The notes beneath the pieces were generated by a model. That model did not search any database and was not told where the DNA came from. It worked only from the letters and a program-made list of their open reading frames with translations. From NCBI RefSeq assembly GCF_900113445.1, contig NZ_FOPJ01000008.1, forward strand, positions 50,211-114,210: DNA of 64,000 nucleotides, written 5' to 3'. This document shows positions 18,592-28,636 of this stretch, in pieces (the stretch's first letter is position 1; every line of letters starts with the position of its first letter). Origin of the DNA: Corynebacterium spheniscorum (GTDB taxonomy: Bacteria; Actinomycetota; Actinomycetes; Mycobacteriales; Mycobacteriaceae). Made by a program: the position numbers and the translations under genes.

Positions 18592-20445
18592 ATGGTAACT
18601 CTAGCTTTCGTCCTTGCTGGCCTGCTGGCACTCGCCGCCTTTGTGCTGCTGGTCATTGACGCGCGCATCGCGGCAAAGAATCGTCCCGACTTTGATGATG
18701 AATATGAAGAGTATGAGGGCGAAGAATATGAGCCTGCGCAACTGAGCGAACCACGGCGTTCGCAGCGCCCACCGCGTACCCGCATGCCCGAAGAAGTAGA
18801 TGCGGCTCCGCGGAGCGCCCAGCTGCGCGCTAAGGATGCTGAGGAAGAAGCAGGACTGCGTTCTGCTGCTATCCCGTGGCCGGCAGTCAACCCGGAAGAA
18901 CATGAATCTGCGGAAGACCCGGATCAATCTGCGGTGGATTATCAAGATAATGATGAGCCACTGGACGTGGAGGTAGAAGAAGACCTCCATGAGGTTCCGC
19001 AGGTAGAAGCTGATGAACTAGAGGAGGCTTCGAACACTCCTGAAGATGCACCGGAAGCTGGCGCGGCAAACCTGGGGAAGCCAGAACCCGTGAAGGAAAC
19101 TGCCACCGAGGACACCGATCTCGAGGAAAGCCCAGCTGATGAACATGCGGCGCATACTGGGCGCTTTGCAGCTTTGTCTTCGAGTTTGGCCAGTGGGTTG
19201 CCGGGGGCGCACCGGCGGGAGCGTCGCGCATGGGCTGAGGAGCGGGGCTTTAGTTTCCAGCGCGGGGATGAATATTTATCGGAGGAGTGGAACCGCGGGG
19301 TAGCGGCTGGGCAGACGCAGGCTCGTGATGTGGTGAGCGGCACTGTGGATGGTTATGAGATGCATGTGGTGGATCTCAATGGCAGTGCGGTGATGGCGAT
19401 TCGTCGTCCGACTGGGGCAACCGGGGTGGTTGTGGATATGCACCGTGGGTTGACCTTGGAGGATGCTACACGCGCGATTAATGGCAGCATTGATCAATCG
19501 GGGGCGCCGCGTGGTGATGAGACGAAGGTGTTGCGGAATTTCCTATTGAGTTTGGGTGGTTCGCGCGGGGTGAATAGTGATTTGGTGCCGGTGGATGAGG
19601 TTGCTGGTTTTGGGGTGATGGCTAATGATGCTGGGCCAGCCCAAAGGTTCTTGGATGCGCGGGTGAAAGAGGCGCTGCAGGAATTACCGGACTCTGTAGT
19701 GGCCGTGTGGACGGAATCCTGTTGGGTGTTGGCAGAGTTTATTCGCGCGAATCACCGCGAAGATTGGGAAGCGACCATTGCGCCGCTTTCAAAGATTGCG
19801 GATGCGGCCTGCACCTTGCCGCCGGCGACGAACGCGGGCCAGGCGATTGCTGCTGAGGAACTATACCCGGGGCGTTTAATGGCACCGGCTGGGCAGAAAC
19901 CTGAAAGTGATGCCGCTGAGCAGGCCGAAGAATTGGCTGAGGAGATGCCGAAGGTTACTCGCCCGGAGGAGCCCTTGGATTTGCCGACGCGCTCGACGAT
20001 TGTGAGCCGTGGGGTAGTGGAGCCGCACATTGTGGGTGTGGATGATGTGGAGCCCATTGCTGCTGGTGAGAAGGCTGATCTGCCGGATGATGGTACGCGG
20101 GTACTGCGGGACCTTAGCCGTGGTTCCAGTATTTTTGATGATTTGGCTTTGGAGTTGGGTACTGATCCGTTGTCGGATATCCCGATGATGGATGATGAGA
20201 AGGATGAAGAGCTAGCGGACACGGAAGCAGAAGCTGAGGCTGAGGCGGACGTCGAGCCGGAGGCGGAGGCGGAAGCGGATGCTGAGGTAGATGCTGGGCT
20301 AGATGCTGAGGTTGCGGAAGCCGAATTAGTAGCGGAAGCTGCTGAGAGCGAACTAAGCAGCGCTGAACCTGTTGATGTAGAAGTTGTGGATGCAGACACC
20401 GATGATGATGACAACCCAACCGATCCTGAGGAAGAAAAGAACTAA
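18592..20445 (+). CDS. Single-pass membrane protein with acidic repeats and a conserved central domain
   Basis: 617 residues from ATG 18592. One N-terminal helix (about 2-25, LAFVLAGLLALAAFVLLVID) is followed by a very acidic linker to about 180. A globular part (about 190-420) includes REWRRA-like charged segments and TRDVVSGTVDGYEMHVVDL. The C-terminal tail (about 540-610) is almost only Glu, Ala, Asp and Val. The central domain looks like those of actinobacterial type III secretion-unrelated hypothetical proteins; no function recognised. It ends 3 nt before pyrE, so it is probably cotranscribed. Confidence 0.75.
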   Translation: MVTLAFVLAGLLALAAFVLLVIDARIAAKNRPDFDDEYEEYEGEEYEPAQLSEPRRSQRPPRTRMPEEVDAAPRSAQLRAKDAEEEAGLRSAAIPWPAVNPEEHESAEDPDQSAVDYQDNDEPLDVEVEEDLHEVPQVEADELEEASNTPEDAPEAGAANLGKPEPVKETATEDTDLEESPADEHAAHTGRFAALSSSLASGLPGAHRRERRAWAEERGFSFQRGDEYLSEEWNRGVAAGQTQARDVVSGTVDGYEMHVVDLNGSAVMAIRRPTGATGVVVDMHRGLTLEDATRAINGSIDQSGAPRGDETKVLRNFLLSLGGSRGVNSDLVPVDEVAGFGVMANDAGPAQRFLDARVKEALQELPDSVVAVWTESCWVLAEFIRANHREDWEATIAPLSKIADAACTLPPATNAGQAIAAEELYPGRLMAPAGQKPESDAAEQAEELAEEMPKVTRPEEPLDLPTRSTIVSRGVVEPHIVGVDDVEPIAAGEKADLPDDGTRVLRDLSRGSSIFDDLALELGTDPLSDIPMMDDEKDEELADTEAEAEAEADVEPEAEAEADAEVDAGLDAEVAEAELVAEAAESELSSAEPVDVEVVDADTDDDDNPTDPEEEKN

Positions 20446-20448
20446 GCA

Positions 20449-21003
20449 ATGAGCTTTCCTGCAGTTGATGAATCCCTGAAGAATGAACTGGCCGAGCTGG
20501 TCAAAGAATTAGCCGTAGTGCATGGCAAAGTGACCTTGTCTTCCGGCAAGGAAGCGGATTATTACGTGGACCTGCGCCGCGCTACCTTGCATCACCGCGC
20601 ATCGCGGCTGATTGGCACCTTGTTGCGTCAGCTCACCGTGGATTGGGATTATGTGGCCGTCGGTGGGCTGACCTTGGGGGCAGATCCGGTAGCTACCGCA
20701 CTGATGCATGCCGAAGGCGACCCGATTAATGCCTTTGTGGTGCGCAAGGAAGCCAAGAAACATGGCATGCAGCGCCGCATTGAAGGCCCCGATATTTTGG
20801 GCAAGCGCGTGCTGGTGGTGGAGGACACCACCACCACCGGTAACTCACCTTTAACCGCGGTGGCCGCATTGCGGGAAGCCGGCGCTGAAGTAGTGGGCGT
20901 GGCAACGGTGGTGGATCGCGCTACTGGTGCTGCCGATGTGATCCGCGCTGAAGGCCTGGACTATCGCTACCTGCTGGGTCTAGAAGACCTGGGCCTGGCC
21001 TAA
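20449..21003 (+). CDS. pyrE: Orotate phosphoribosyltransferase
   Basis: 184 residues, typical length. The PRPP-binding loop VLVVEDTTTTGNSPLTAV (about 121-138) and KEAKKHGMQRRIEGP, the catalytic loop, are intact. It makes orotidine 5'-phosphate from orotate and PRPP in pyrimidine synthesis. It starts 4 nt after the preceding stop, implying translational coupling, and is followed by the RNA methyltransferase gene after 95 bp. Confidence 0.96.
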   Translation: MSFPAVDESLKNELAELVKELAVVHGKVTLSSGKEADYYVDLRRATLHHRASRLIGTLLRQLTVDWDYVAVGGLTLGADPVATALMHAEGDPINAFVVRKEAKKHGMQRRIEGPDILGKRVLVVEDTTTTGNSPLTAVAALREAGAEVVGVATVVDRATGAADVIRAEGLDYRYLLGLEDLGLA

Positions 21004-21098
21004 GCCCTCAATAGTTCGAGCGTCTTAAGGCCTGCTGAGGCCCTAAGGCGCATTGCGTTTGCTCACTGCTTTTCTTTGGAAAGGACATCAGCTTCCTC

Positions 21099-21866
21099 GT
21101 GGATAATTCCACTACGGATCATTCCAGCCCCGAATCTTCCGGCATGCAGCCCCAACCGGAGACCGCAGCCCCTGAGGCCCTAACCCCTGAGGCTATAGCC
21201 CCTGAGGCCGTAGCTCCCGGGCCAACGGAGTGGGGTGAGGGCCGCCACGGGGTGGGCCCCTGGGAAGAAGAACACCCCGGCGAAGCACTACCTCAAGACG
21301 CACACTTCGATCCCGTGCTGCTCGCGGAGGGCGATCGCCGCAATGTGGTGGACGCCTATCGCTATTGGAAGCGCGAAGCGATCATCGCCGATATTGATAC
21401 CCGCCGGCATCCCTTCCACATCGCGATTGAAAACTTCGAAAATGACGCCAATATCGGCACAGTGGTACGCACCGCGAATGCCTTTGCCGCTGACACGGTG
21501 CACATTGTGGGGCGCCGCCGCTGGAATCGCCGCGGGGCGATGGTTACCGACCGCTACCAACACCTCATGCACCACCCCGATGTCGAGCACCTTCTAGCTT
21601 GGGCGAAAGAACACGACCTGAAGATCGTAGCGATTGATAACACCCCAGGTTGCGTGCCACTAGAAACCGCGGACCTACCGCAGCGCTGCATTTTGCTTTT
21701 CGGCCAAGAAGGCCCCGGGGTGACTGCCGCTGCCCAAGAAGGTGCATTGATGACCTGCTCGATTGCGCAATTTGGCTCTACTAGGTCCATTAATGCGGGT
21801 GTGGCAGCGGGCATTGCGATGCATGCTTGGATCCGGCAGCATGCTGATCTGCAACATTCTTGGTAA
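21099..21866 (+). CDS. TrmH/SpoU family RNA 2'-O-methyltransferase
   Basis: 255 residues from GTG 21099 (AAAGGA about 13 nt upstream). After a Pro/Glu/Ala-rich tail of about 45 residues with a fivefold PEA-type repeat, the SPOUT domain shows the three signatures: NDANIGTVVRTANAFAAD, ILLFGQEGPGV and SINAGVAAGIAMHAW. These form the knotted SAM site. It methylates ribose in tRNA or rRNA; the exact nucleotide is unknown. The context behind pyrE is conserved in corynebacteria. Confidence 0.88.
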   Translation: MDNSTTDHSSPESSGMQPQPETAAPEALTPEAIAPEAVAPGPTEWGEGRHGVGPWEEEHPGEALPQDAHFDPVLLAEGDRRNVVDAYRYWKREAIIADIDTRRHPFHIAIENFENDANIGTVVRTANAFAADTVHIVGRRRWNRRGAMVTDRYQHLMHHPDVEHLLAWAKEHDLKIVAIDNTPGCVPLETADLPQRCILLFGQEGPGVTAAAQEGALMTCSIAQFGSTRSINAGVAAGIAMHAWIRQHADLQHSW

Positions 21867-21966
21867 TCCCAGCGATATAGCTTCGGGAACGCTAGATTTA
21901 TAAGGGCGCGCAACCCACAAAATTTTTTAATCCTCCGGTACGTGCAGGGAGCAGAAAGAACAAACA

Positions 21967-23172
21967 GTGTTGGATAAATGGGCGCACCGCGCCGACCTCG
22001 CCGAACAGGCCATTAATGATAGGCACGCCAGCCGCTTATGGGGCCTGCCGAAAACCAACCTTGCTGTTGTTGCTTGGCCACCGACCACCAAAGAACGCCT
22101 CTTTATTCACTGGCACTATTGGTGGCAGGCACACTACCTGGATTGCCTCGTTGATGCGGCACTACGACGCCCCACCGCTTCCCGGCGTGCCCGTATCCGC
22201 CACACCATGCGCGGCATCCGGATCCGGAACCTGCGGGCCTTAAAAATCAACCGCTATTACGATGACAAATCCTGGCTTGCGCTGGCGATGAGCCGCGCGA
22301 ACCAAGTGCGCAAGGTGAAAGTGCCTACCGCCCTAGATGAACTAGAGCGCGACATTATCGGTGGCGTTGATGGACTCACCGATGTGCTGCCGTGGCGTAC
22401 CGGGGAAACCTTCTACAACACCCCGACGAATGGCCCCGCAGCCATTATGATGGCGCGCACCGGGCGCCTAGACCAGGCCATCCGAGTGACCGACTGGGTG
22501 TTTGATCACCTGCTCAATGACGAAGGTCTGATTATGGATGGGCTGCGCATGCGCATGCATGGCCCAGAAATCGTGCGCGATATTCACCCCTACTGCCAAG
22601 GTGTATCCCTGGGTTCTTGCCTGGATATTGCATTGAAACTGCGAGAGCGCGCCGGGTTTGAGCACTCTGAAGAAATCGATGGCTATGAGGATGCGGAGCG
22701 TGCTGATGAAGCTATCCGCTTTATTGCCCGCATCCGTTCTCTGGTGGCTGCCATTGCTACGGAAATGGCTAGCCCGCAGGGTGTGATCGATTGGAATACC
22801 GGCGATGGTGATGGTGGCTTATTCAAGGGCATCTTGGCCCGCTACCTCGCTGATGTGGCTGTGCGGCTGCCGGCGGATTCCCCGGCGAACCGTGCCACTA
22901 AGAAAGTGGCGGCACGCTTGGTGCTGGCAAGTGCGGAATCGGTGTGGAATCACCGCCTGGAAGTAGATGGCTTGCCGGTGTTTGCCACTGACTGGACCCA
23001 GGATGCGCGCTTGCCGCATAACTATGGTTTGGGTGCTTCCTCTATTTCCGAAACCCTTGGAGTGATTCGGATTGATGAGCGGGACCTTTCGGTGCAGCTT
23101 TCTGGGTGGATGTTGATGGAAGCAGCCGCGCGGATCGCCAAGGATGTCGAAGACAAACAGAACCAAAAATAA
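21967..23172 (+). CDS. Glycoside hydrolase family 76-like protein (alpha-1,6-mannanase fold)
   Basis: 401 residues. NRYYDDKSWLALAM carries the Asp-Asp pair (residues 99-100) that is catalytic in GH76 endo-alpha-1,6-mannanases. PWRTGETFYNTPTNGPAAIMMAR and LIMDGLRM fit the (alpha/alpha)6 barrel. There is no signal peptide, so it appears cytosolic. The usual secreted mannanase role is therefore unlikely, and it may act on intracellular glycans or be non-catalytic. Start GTG is weakly supported. It lies between a methyltransferase gene and fba, as in relatives. Confidence 0.78.
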   Translation: MLDKWAHRADLAEQAINDRHASRLWGLPKTNLAVVAWPPTTKERLFIHWHYWWQAHYLDCLVDAALRRPTASRRARIRHTMRGIRIRNLRALKINRYYDDKSWLALAMSRANQVRKVKVPTALDELERDIIGGVDGLTDVLPWRTGETFYNTPTNGPAAIMMARTGRLDQAIRVTDWVFDHLLNDEGLIMDGLRMRMHGPEIVRDIHPYCQGVSLGSCLDIALKLRERAGFEHSEEIDGYEDAERADEAIRFIARIRSLVAAIATEMASPQGVIDWNTGDGDGGLFKGILARYLADVAVRLPADSPANRATKKVAARLVLASAESVWNHRLEVDGLPVFATDWTQDARLPHNYGLGASSISETLGVIRIDERDLSVQLSGWMLMEAAARIAKDVEDKQNQK

Positions 23173-23342
23173 GCTTCGGTGGGTCCAGCGCGCCGAAGAA
23201 AATCGGGCCCGATCGGGCAACTTCGGCTAAGCGAACCGTTGAGGTGCTAAATCTCACATTCTGCGGGTGTGGGGTGCTGATTAGGTCAGCTAACAGGATG
23301 TTTGCTCGGACTCAAGCGGGCAAAAATGGTCATATTGGGCGC

Positions 23343-23370
23343 TGTCCGAGTGTGTCCGAGCGTGTTCGAG
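23343..23370. repeat. Three 10-bp-phased TGTCCGAG repeats upstream of fba
   Basis: TGTCCGAG (23343), TGTCCGAG (23353) and TGTTCGAG (23363) repeat exactly once per helical turn. An inverted CTCGGA copy lies at 23326-23331. They sit in a 346-bp non-coding region, so they look like an operator cluster. A small hairpin (CCTTGT/ACAAGG, 23416-23432) follows in the presumed 5' UTR. Confidence 0.55.
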
Positions 23371-23518
23371 TATTTGGAGGCATACTGGTAGCTAGACACC
23401 GTGGTCCAAAAGACTCCTTGTGTAAAACAAGGCAGACACTATGCCACAGACAAAGTAGGTGCAGTCTTGCGGGCTAGCGGTGTGGGAACACCGTCAACGA
23501 TGTGAGGATCGCACTCAA

Positions 23519-24553
23519 ATGCCCATTGCCACTCCCGAGGTCTACAACGAGATGCTCAACCGCGCGAAGGAAGGCGGATTCGCCTACCCCGCGATCAACT
23601 GCACCTCCTCGGAAACCATTAACGCAGCCCTGCGCGGCTTCGCCGAAGCTGAATCCGATGGCATCATCCAATTCTCCACCGGTGGTGCAGAATTCGGCTC
23701 TGGCCTGAGCGTGAAGAATAAGGTTGCCGGCGCCTGCGCACTGGCCGCCTTCGCCCATGAAGCAGCCAAGAACTATGGCATCAACGTGGCTCTGCACACC
23801 GACCACTGCCAAAAAGAAGTTCTGGATGAGTATGTGCGCCCGCTAATCGCGATCTCTAAGGAACGCGTGGATGCTGGCCAGGCCCCGCTCTTCCAATCCC
23901 ACATGTGGGATGGTTCGGCCATCCACATTGATGAGAACCTGGAGATCGCCCAGGAGCTGCTGGCTAAGGCACATGCCGCCAATATCATCTTGGAAGTTGA
24001 AATTGGTGTTGTTGGTGGCGAAGAAGATGGCATTCAGGCCAAGGCCGATGCCAACCTCTACACCTCCCCGGAAGACTTCGAGAAGACCATTGATGCCCTC
24101 GGTACCGGCGAAAATGGCCGCTACCTGCTGGCAGCTACCTTCGGCAATGTGCACGGCGTGTACAAGCCCGGCAATGTGAAGCTGCGCCCGGAGGTCCTGC
24201 TGGAAGGCCAGAAGGTTGCCCGCAAGAAGCTGGGCCTGGATGATAGCGCCCTGCCCTTCGACTATGTCTTCCACGGTGGCTCCGGCTCCGAGAAGGAAAA
24301 GATCGAAGAAGCCCTGCGCTATGGCGTCATCAAGATGAATGTTGACACTGATACGCAGTACGCCTTCACCCGCCCGATCGTCACCCACATGTTCCAAAAC
24401 TATGATGGTGTGCTCAAGATCGACGGCGAAGTGGGCAATAAGAAGGTCTACGACCCGCGCTCCTACATGAAGAAGGCCGAACAAGGCATGGCTGATCGCA
24501 TTATCAAAGCCTGCCAGGACCTGCACTCGGTAGGAACCAGCCTGTCTAAGTAA
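23519..24553 (+). CDS. fba: Fructose-bisphosphate aldolase, class II (zinc type)
   Basis: 344 residues from ATG 23519 (GAGGA 14-10 nt upstream), nearly identical in layout to the C. glutamicum enzyme. ALHTDHCQ holds zinc-binding His; NVHGVYKPG and FHGGSGSEKEKI hold the others plus the phosphate loop; NVDTDTQYAFTRP is the substrate loop. It is the main glycolytic/gluconeogenic aldolase. Monocistronic: a long operator-rich leader precedes it and a terminator follows. A class I isoenzyme is encoded at 4689-5576. Confidence 0.97.
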   Translation: MPIATPEVYNEMLNRAKEGGFAYPAINCTSSETINAALRGFAEAESDGIIQFSTGGAEFGSGLSVKNKVAGACALAAFAHEAAKNYGINVALHTDHCQKEVLDEYVRPLIAISKERVDAGQAPLFQSHMWDGSAIHIDENLEIAQELLAKAHAANIILEVEIGVVGGEEDGIQAKADANLYTSPEDFEKTIDALGTGENGRYLLAATFGNVHGVYKPGNVKLRPEVLLEGQKVARKKLGLDDSALPFDYVFHGGSGSEKEKIEEALRYGVIKMNVDTDTQYAFTRPIVTHMFQNYDGVLKIDGEVGNKKVYDPRSYMKKAEQGMADRIIKACQDLHSVGTSLSK

Positions 24554-24566
24554 CATTTCAGGCCCC

Positions 24567-24603
24567 AAGCCACATACCTACAACAGGGTATGTGGCTTTT
24601 GGT
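24567..24603 (+). terminator. Rho-independent terminator of fba
   Basis: AAGCCACATACC (24567-24578) pairs with GGTATGTGGCTT (24587-24598), followed by TTGGTTT. Confidence 0.9.
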
Positions 24604-24772
24604 TTGCGTCTGTGCGCTACTTGCGCTCGTGCACTACTCGCGTGTCCCAAAGAAGCCAGGTGTGGTTAAGCGTGGGCCGGCTGCACCGCAGCATCACTGC
24701 GCACCTAGCGTGGGCCCTTCGATCTCGGGAAAGCAGCAGACGTCAACAACAAAGAGCATTAGAGTTAGGCAC

Positions 24773-25975
24773 ATGGAAAGAGCACGAATAGGCACCATCG
24801 AGCGACTCAAGGGTTTGGATAGATCCCTCAAGTCGCGGGTTTGGCGCGTGCGCCATAGGCTGCTGCCGATTCTGCAAATTACCTTGGCCACCGGGTTTGC
24901 GTACTTTATTGCCACCCAGATTTTTGATCACCGCCAGGCATTCTTTGCCCCAATTTCGGCGATTATTATTTTGGGGCTTACCGGTGGGGATCGTATTCCG
25001 CGGGCCGTGGAATTAACCATCGGCTGCACCCTGGGTATTGGGGTGGGGGATTTCCTCTTCTATAACCTGGGAACCGGGTATTTACAGCTTTCCGCGGCGG
25101 TATTGATATCGCTGCTGCTCGCCTCATTTTTAAGTAAATCGCCATTAATTAGTAACCAGGTGGCAATTGGCTCCATCCTGATTGCCACCATCATGCCGCC
25201 GCAACCTGGGCTGGCGGGGGCATCGCGAATGATTGATGCGCTGATTGGTTGCAGCGTGGGTCTACTAGCCGCGGCGATTATTCCCACGCATCCACTAAGT
25301 AGTGGGCGAAGGGAATTCTCCAAGGTCTTAGGTTTGGCTAGCAGTGTGCTTGATGATGTTTCCGATGCCCTGCGCAACCGCGACCACCAGGCCTTAAGCG
25401 AAGCCTTGGAGGCGGTGCGGGGCAGCCAGGATGCGATTAATGCGATGCTGGCGGCCGCGAAAACCGGGCGGGAAGCCTCGACGTTGTCGCCTTTTATGTG
25501 GGGGCAAAAGCGCCGGGTGCGCACCCTGGAACGCATTTTGACGCCGGTGGATAACACCATCCGGAATGTGCGGGTATTAGCGCGGCGGGCGCTGGTGCTG
25601 TGTGAAGATGGCGATACCGTGAGCGAAGGCCAGATTCAGGCGATTGAGGAACTCGCGGATATTACTCATGCGCTGAGCGAGATCTATGAGCGCAGCCAAG
25701 AAATCGATGAGGCCCAGGAGATTCCGGAGCTGGTGCGCCGCCTGCGGGTATTAGGCGCCAAGGTGGGTTTGGACCTGGTGGAGGGCAAGGTGCTTTCTGC
25801 TTCGGTGGTGTTGGCGCAGACGCGTTCCATTGTGGTGGATCTGCTGCAGGTGTGTGGCATGTCGCGGGAATCCGCGGTGGCAGTATTGGTGCCGACCTCG
25901 GAAACCCCGGCGTACCCGCCGGAAATCTGGGCGGATGATAGTTCGCCTACTAGATCGTTGAAGGACCTGAAGTAG
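24773..25975 (+). CDS. FUSC-family/aromatic-acid-exporter-like membrane protein
   Basis: 400 residues from ATG 24773. A basic N-terminal stretch is followed by about six hydrophobic helices (35-185) with FFAPISAIIILGL and AVELTIGCTLGIGVGD, matching the FUSC/ArAE family. A long soluble helical region (about 200-400) follows. Family members export aromatic acids or are of unknown substrate. TAGAGT at 24760-24765 sits 7 nt before the ATG, so a leaderless transcript is likely; the frame upstream to 24590 crosses the fba terminator and is not used. Neighbourhood (fba, FUSC, purA) is conserved in corynebacteria. Confidence 0.8.
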   Translation: MERARIGTIERLKGLDRSLKSRVWRVRHRLLPILQITLATGFAYFIATQIFDHRQAFFAPISAIIILGLTGGDRIPRAVELTIGCTLGIGVGDFLFYNLGTGYLQLSAAVLISLLLASFLSKSPLISNQVAIGSILIATIMPPQPGLAGASRMIDALIGCSVGLLAAAIIPTHPLSSGRREFSKVLGLASSVLDDVSDALRNRDHQALSEALEAVRGSQDAINAMLAAAKTGREASTLSPFMWGQKRRVRTLERILTPVDNTIRNVRVLARRALVLCEDGDTVSEGQIQAIEELADITHALSEIYERSQEIDEAQEIPELVRRLRVLGAKVGLDLVEGKVLSASVVLAQTRSIVVDLLQVCGMSRESAVAVLVPTSETPAYPPEIWADDSSPTRSLKDLK

Positions 25976-26003
25976 CTAGAGGCGTGGCTCCGGGGAGTGC
26001 CGA

Positions 26004-27038
26004 CTAGGGCCGCACCATTTGGAGGTCGCGCAGGTGACGATAGAAAGTCACGCGCTCTAAGGTGCGCTTGTGCGCCACCCCATCCACGGTGACCGCCAGG
26101 CGTGGCCCACCAGCTTGCAGTGCCCGGCCAGTTACTAAGGTCTCTGGATCAACCTGCCCGCCGCGGATAAGTTTTTTACCGCGCAGCCGTGACCATAAGC
26201 CGGCAGGGGTGTCTTCAACTGGGGTAGTAGCGCGCACCGCGGCAATACCGGGGGCATCCAGCATGGGCACTAGGCGCGCACCATAAACGCCGGGGAGTTG
26301 GGCTTTGCCTTCTGCGAGGTTGCGCACCAGCACATGATCATCCACGATCACCTCGCCGGTGAACTCCTCGAGCTCAGCGACCGCGGCCTCCGGATCGGGT
26401 GCTTGCATGACGGTGGCAGAACCCACCACGGCCACACCGGAATCATTGCGGATCAGTGGCACGGGACGCACCTGACCGTATAAGGCCAGTTGCCATTGTT
26501 CGGGAAGCGGCAGCTCGGCGATCCCAAAATTCTTGGCCGCGGTGGAGGCGTCTGCCGCGGTGGAAGCACCTGCCTCAGGCTCAGCGCTTCCCGCCGTCCC
26601 AGAGCCTCCCGCAGGCCCCGGCAGCGCCACACACGCCACCTCCACCCACAACTTATCCGCCCGCATGAGGCGCGTCACCACTGCCGATAGTGCCGCATCC
26701 ACACCCTCCGCGGGAGCTGCAACAATCACCCGCAGATCCTCGCTGAGGTGCTCGCGTTGCGGCGCGAACTCCGGGGCACCCTGATAGGCCACCTCAGGTT
26801 GTGCCTGAATATCCGCCAAACTCGGCGTCGGATCAGTGGGGAAAATTTTTGCCGCCAGCTGGTCGAGCTCTTTGAGTTCCTGGCGGGTGGGCACAGCACT
26901 TAAGCTCAGCGTCCACAAGTCCCCGAGCTCACGCGCACCGCGCTCCCTAAAACCATCCCCCTCCCCGGGCTCCTCAAAGCGCACCTCGCGCATCACTTCG
27001 GGGGCAAGAACACCGCAGCACAGGATTATTGTGGCCAT
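26004..27038 (-). CDS. Conserved hypothetical protein next to purA
   Basis: 344 residues from ATG 27038. It starts MATIILCCGVLAPEVMREVRF and contains an Ala/Gly/Ser-rich insert at about 160-180. No domain recognised with certainty; no membrane helix. TACACT (27052-27047) lies 8 nt upstream of the ATG, implying a leaderless mRNA. Divergent from purA with 76 bp between starts, so the two promoters nearly touch. Such proteins occur beside purA in related corynebacteria; function unknown. Confidence 0.7.
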   Translation of the reverse strand: MATIILCCGVLAPEVMREVRFEEPGEGDGFRERGARELGDLWTLSLSAVPTRQELKELDQLAAKIFPTDPTPSLADIQAQPEVAYQGAPEFAPQREHLSEDLRVIVAAPAEGVDAALSAVVTRLMRADKLWVEVACVALPGPAGGSGTAGSAEPEAGASTAADASTAAKNFGIAELPLPEQWQLALYGQVRPVPLIRNDSGVAVVGSATVMQAPDPEAAVAELEEFTGEVIVDDHVLVRNLAEGKAQLPGVYGARLVPMLDAPGIAAVRATTPVEDTPAGLWSRLRGKKLIRGGQVDPETLVTGRALQAGGPRLAVTVDGVAHKRTLERVTFYRHLRDLQMVRP

Positions 27039-27114
27039 GGGAGAAAAGTGTAGCGGCATAGAGATAGTAGACTGACTCAGCGTCTAACGCACTACACCTG
27101 GATCGGAAGTGACA

Positions 27115-28404
27115 ATGGCTGCAATCGTGATCGTCGGCGCCCAATGGGGCGATGAGGGTAAAGGCAAGGCCACGGATATTCTCGGCGGCCGCGTCGACTA
27201 TGTCGTCAAACCCAATGGCGGTAATAACGCCGGCCACACCGTCGTTGTTGGCGGTGAAAAATATGAGCTCAAACTCCTACCCGCCGGCGTGCTTTCGGAG
27301 AACGCCACCCCGATCCTGGGCAATGGCGTGGTCATTAACCTCGAAGCACTCTTCGCCGAAATCGATGGCCTCGAAGCCCGCGGCGCTGATGCCTCCCGCC
27401 TGAAGATCTCCGCGAATGCGCATCTGGTGGCCCCCTACCACCAGATCCTCGACCGCGTGCAGGAACGCTTCCTCGGCAAGCGCGCCATCGGCACCACCGG
27501 CCGCGGCATCGGCCCCACCTACGCCGATAAGGTTTCCCGCGTGGGCCTGCGCGTCCAGGATGTTTTCGATGAATCCATCTTGCGCCAAAAAATCACCTCC
27601 GCTTTGGATGTGAAAAACCAAACCCTGGTGAAGATGTATAACCGCAAGGCCATCGACCCCGAAGAGATGGTGCAGTACTTCCTCGGCTATGCCGAGCGCC
27701 TACGCCCCATGGTCATCGACGCTGAACGCGTGCTCAACCAGGCCCTTGATGAGGGCAAGAGCGTGCTCATGGAAGGCGGCCAAGCCACCATGCTGGACGT
27801 CGACCACGGCACCTACCCCTTTGTTACCTCCTCCAACCCCACCGCCGGTGGTGCGTGCGTGGGGTCTGGCATCGGCCCCACCAAGATCACCTCCTCGCTG
27901 GGCATCATTAAGGCCTACACCACCCGTGTGGGTGCTGGTCCTTTCCCCACCGAGCTTTTCGATAAGTGGGGCGAGTACCTCCAAACCACTGGTGGTGAGA
28001 TCGGTGTGAACACTGGTCGCAAGCGTCGCTGCGGTTGGTATGACTCCGTGATCGCCCGCTACGCCTCCCGCGTCAACGGTTTCACAGACCTCTTCCTCAC
28101 CAAGCTGGATGTGCTCACCGGCATCGGCGAAATCCCGATCTGCGTGGCCTATGACGTTGATGGTGTGCGCCATGATGAAATGCCGCTCACCCAATCCGAG
28201 TTCCACCACGCCGAGCCCATCTTCGAAACCATGCCCGCCTGGGAAGAGGACATCACCTCCTGCCGCACCTTCGATGAGCTGCCCGAGAAGGCACAGGCCT
28301 ATGTCCGCCGCCTCGAGGAGCTCTCTGGTTGCCGCATCTCCTATATCGGTGTGGGCCCCGGCCGCGACCAAACCATCGTCGTCCACGACGTCATGGAGTC
28401 CTAG
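27115..28404 (+). CDS. purA: Adenylosuccinate synthetase
   Basis: 429 residues from ATG 27115 (GGAAG upstream; GTG 27109 is an in-frame alternative). The GTP-binding loop GDEGKGK is at residues 12-18, GNNAGHT at about 38-44, and [14 protein letters not shown] and [12 protein letters not shown] (IMP/Asp binding) follow. It joins IMP and aspartate using GTP, the first step from IMP to AMP. A -10-like TAGACT (27068-27073) gives a leader of about 35 nt. Followed at 230 bp by purT, another purine gene. Confidence 0.97.
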   Translation: MAAIVIVGAQWGDEGKGKATDILGGRVDYVVKPNGGNNAGHTVVVGGEKYELKLLPAGVLSENATPILGNGVVINLEALFAEIDGLEARGADASRLKISANAHLVAPYHQILDRVQERFLGKRAIGTTGRGIGPTYADKVSRVGLRVQDVFDESILRQKITSALDVKNQTLVKMYNRKAIDPEEMVQYFLGYAERLRPMVIDAERVLNQALDEGKSVLMEGGQATMLDVDHGTYPFVTSSNPTAGGACVGSGIGPTKITSSLGIIKAYTTRVGAGPFPTELFDKWGEYLQTTGGEIGVNTGRKRRCGWYDSVIARYASRVNGFTDLFLTKLDVLTGIGEIPICVAYDVDGVRHDEMPLTQSEFHHAEPIFETMPAWEEDITSCRTFDELPEKAQAYVRRLEELSGCRISYIGVGPGRDQTIVVHDVMES

Positions 28405-28636
28405 AAACTACTGCTGAGGGCTTATGTCCGAGACCCTCCTGCCGAAGCTTCACAGGAAGGCAAGCCGCGGTGGCATCCGCCCACGGCTTGCCGCACGTGA
28501 TTGTCTCGATTGGCCACGGAATTTGCGCGTGGCATAACCTCATTTCGCGATCATCCCCCGAGTCCCTTAGCTAAGCTGCACATATATAGATTTCTGCATT
28601 AGTGTTCAGCGAGGAGTTGTTCACCCCATAACCACC

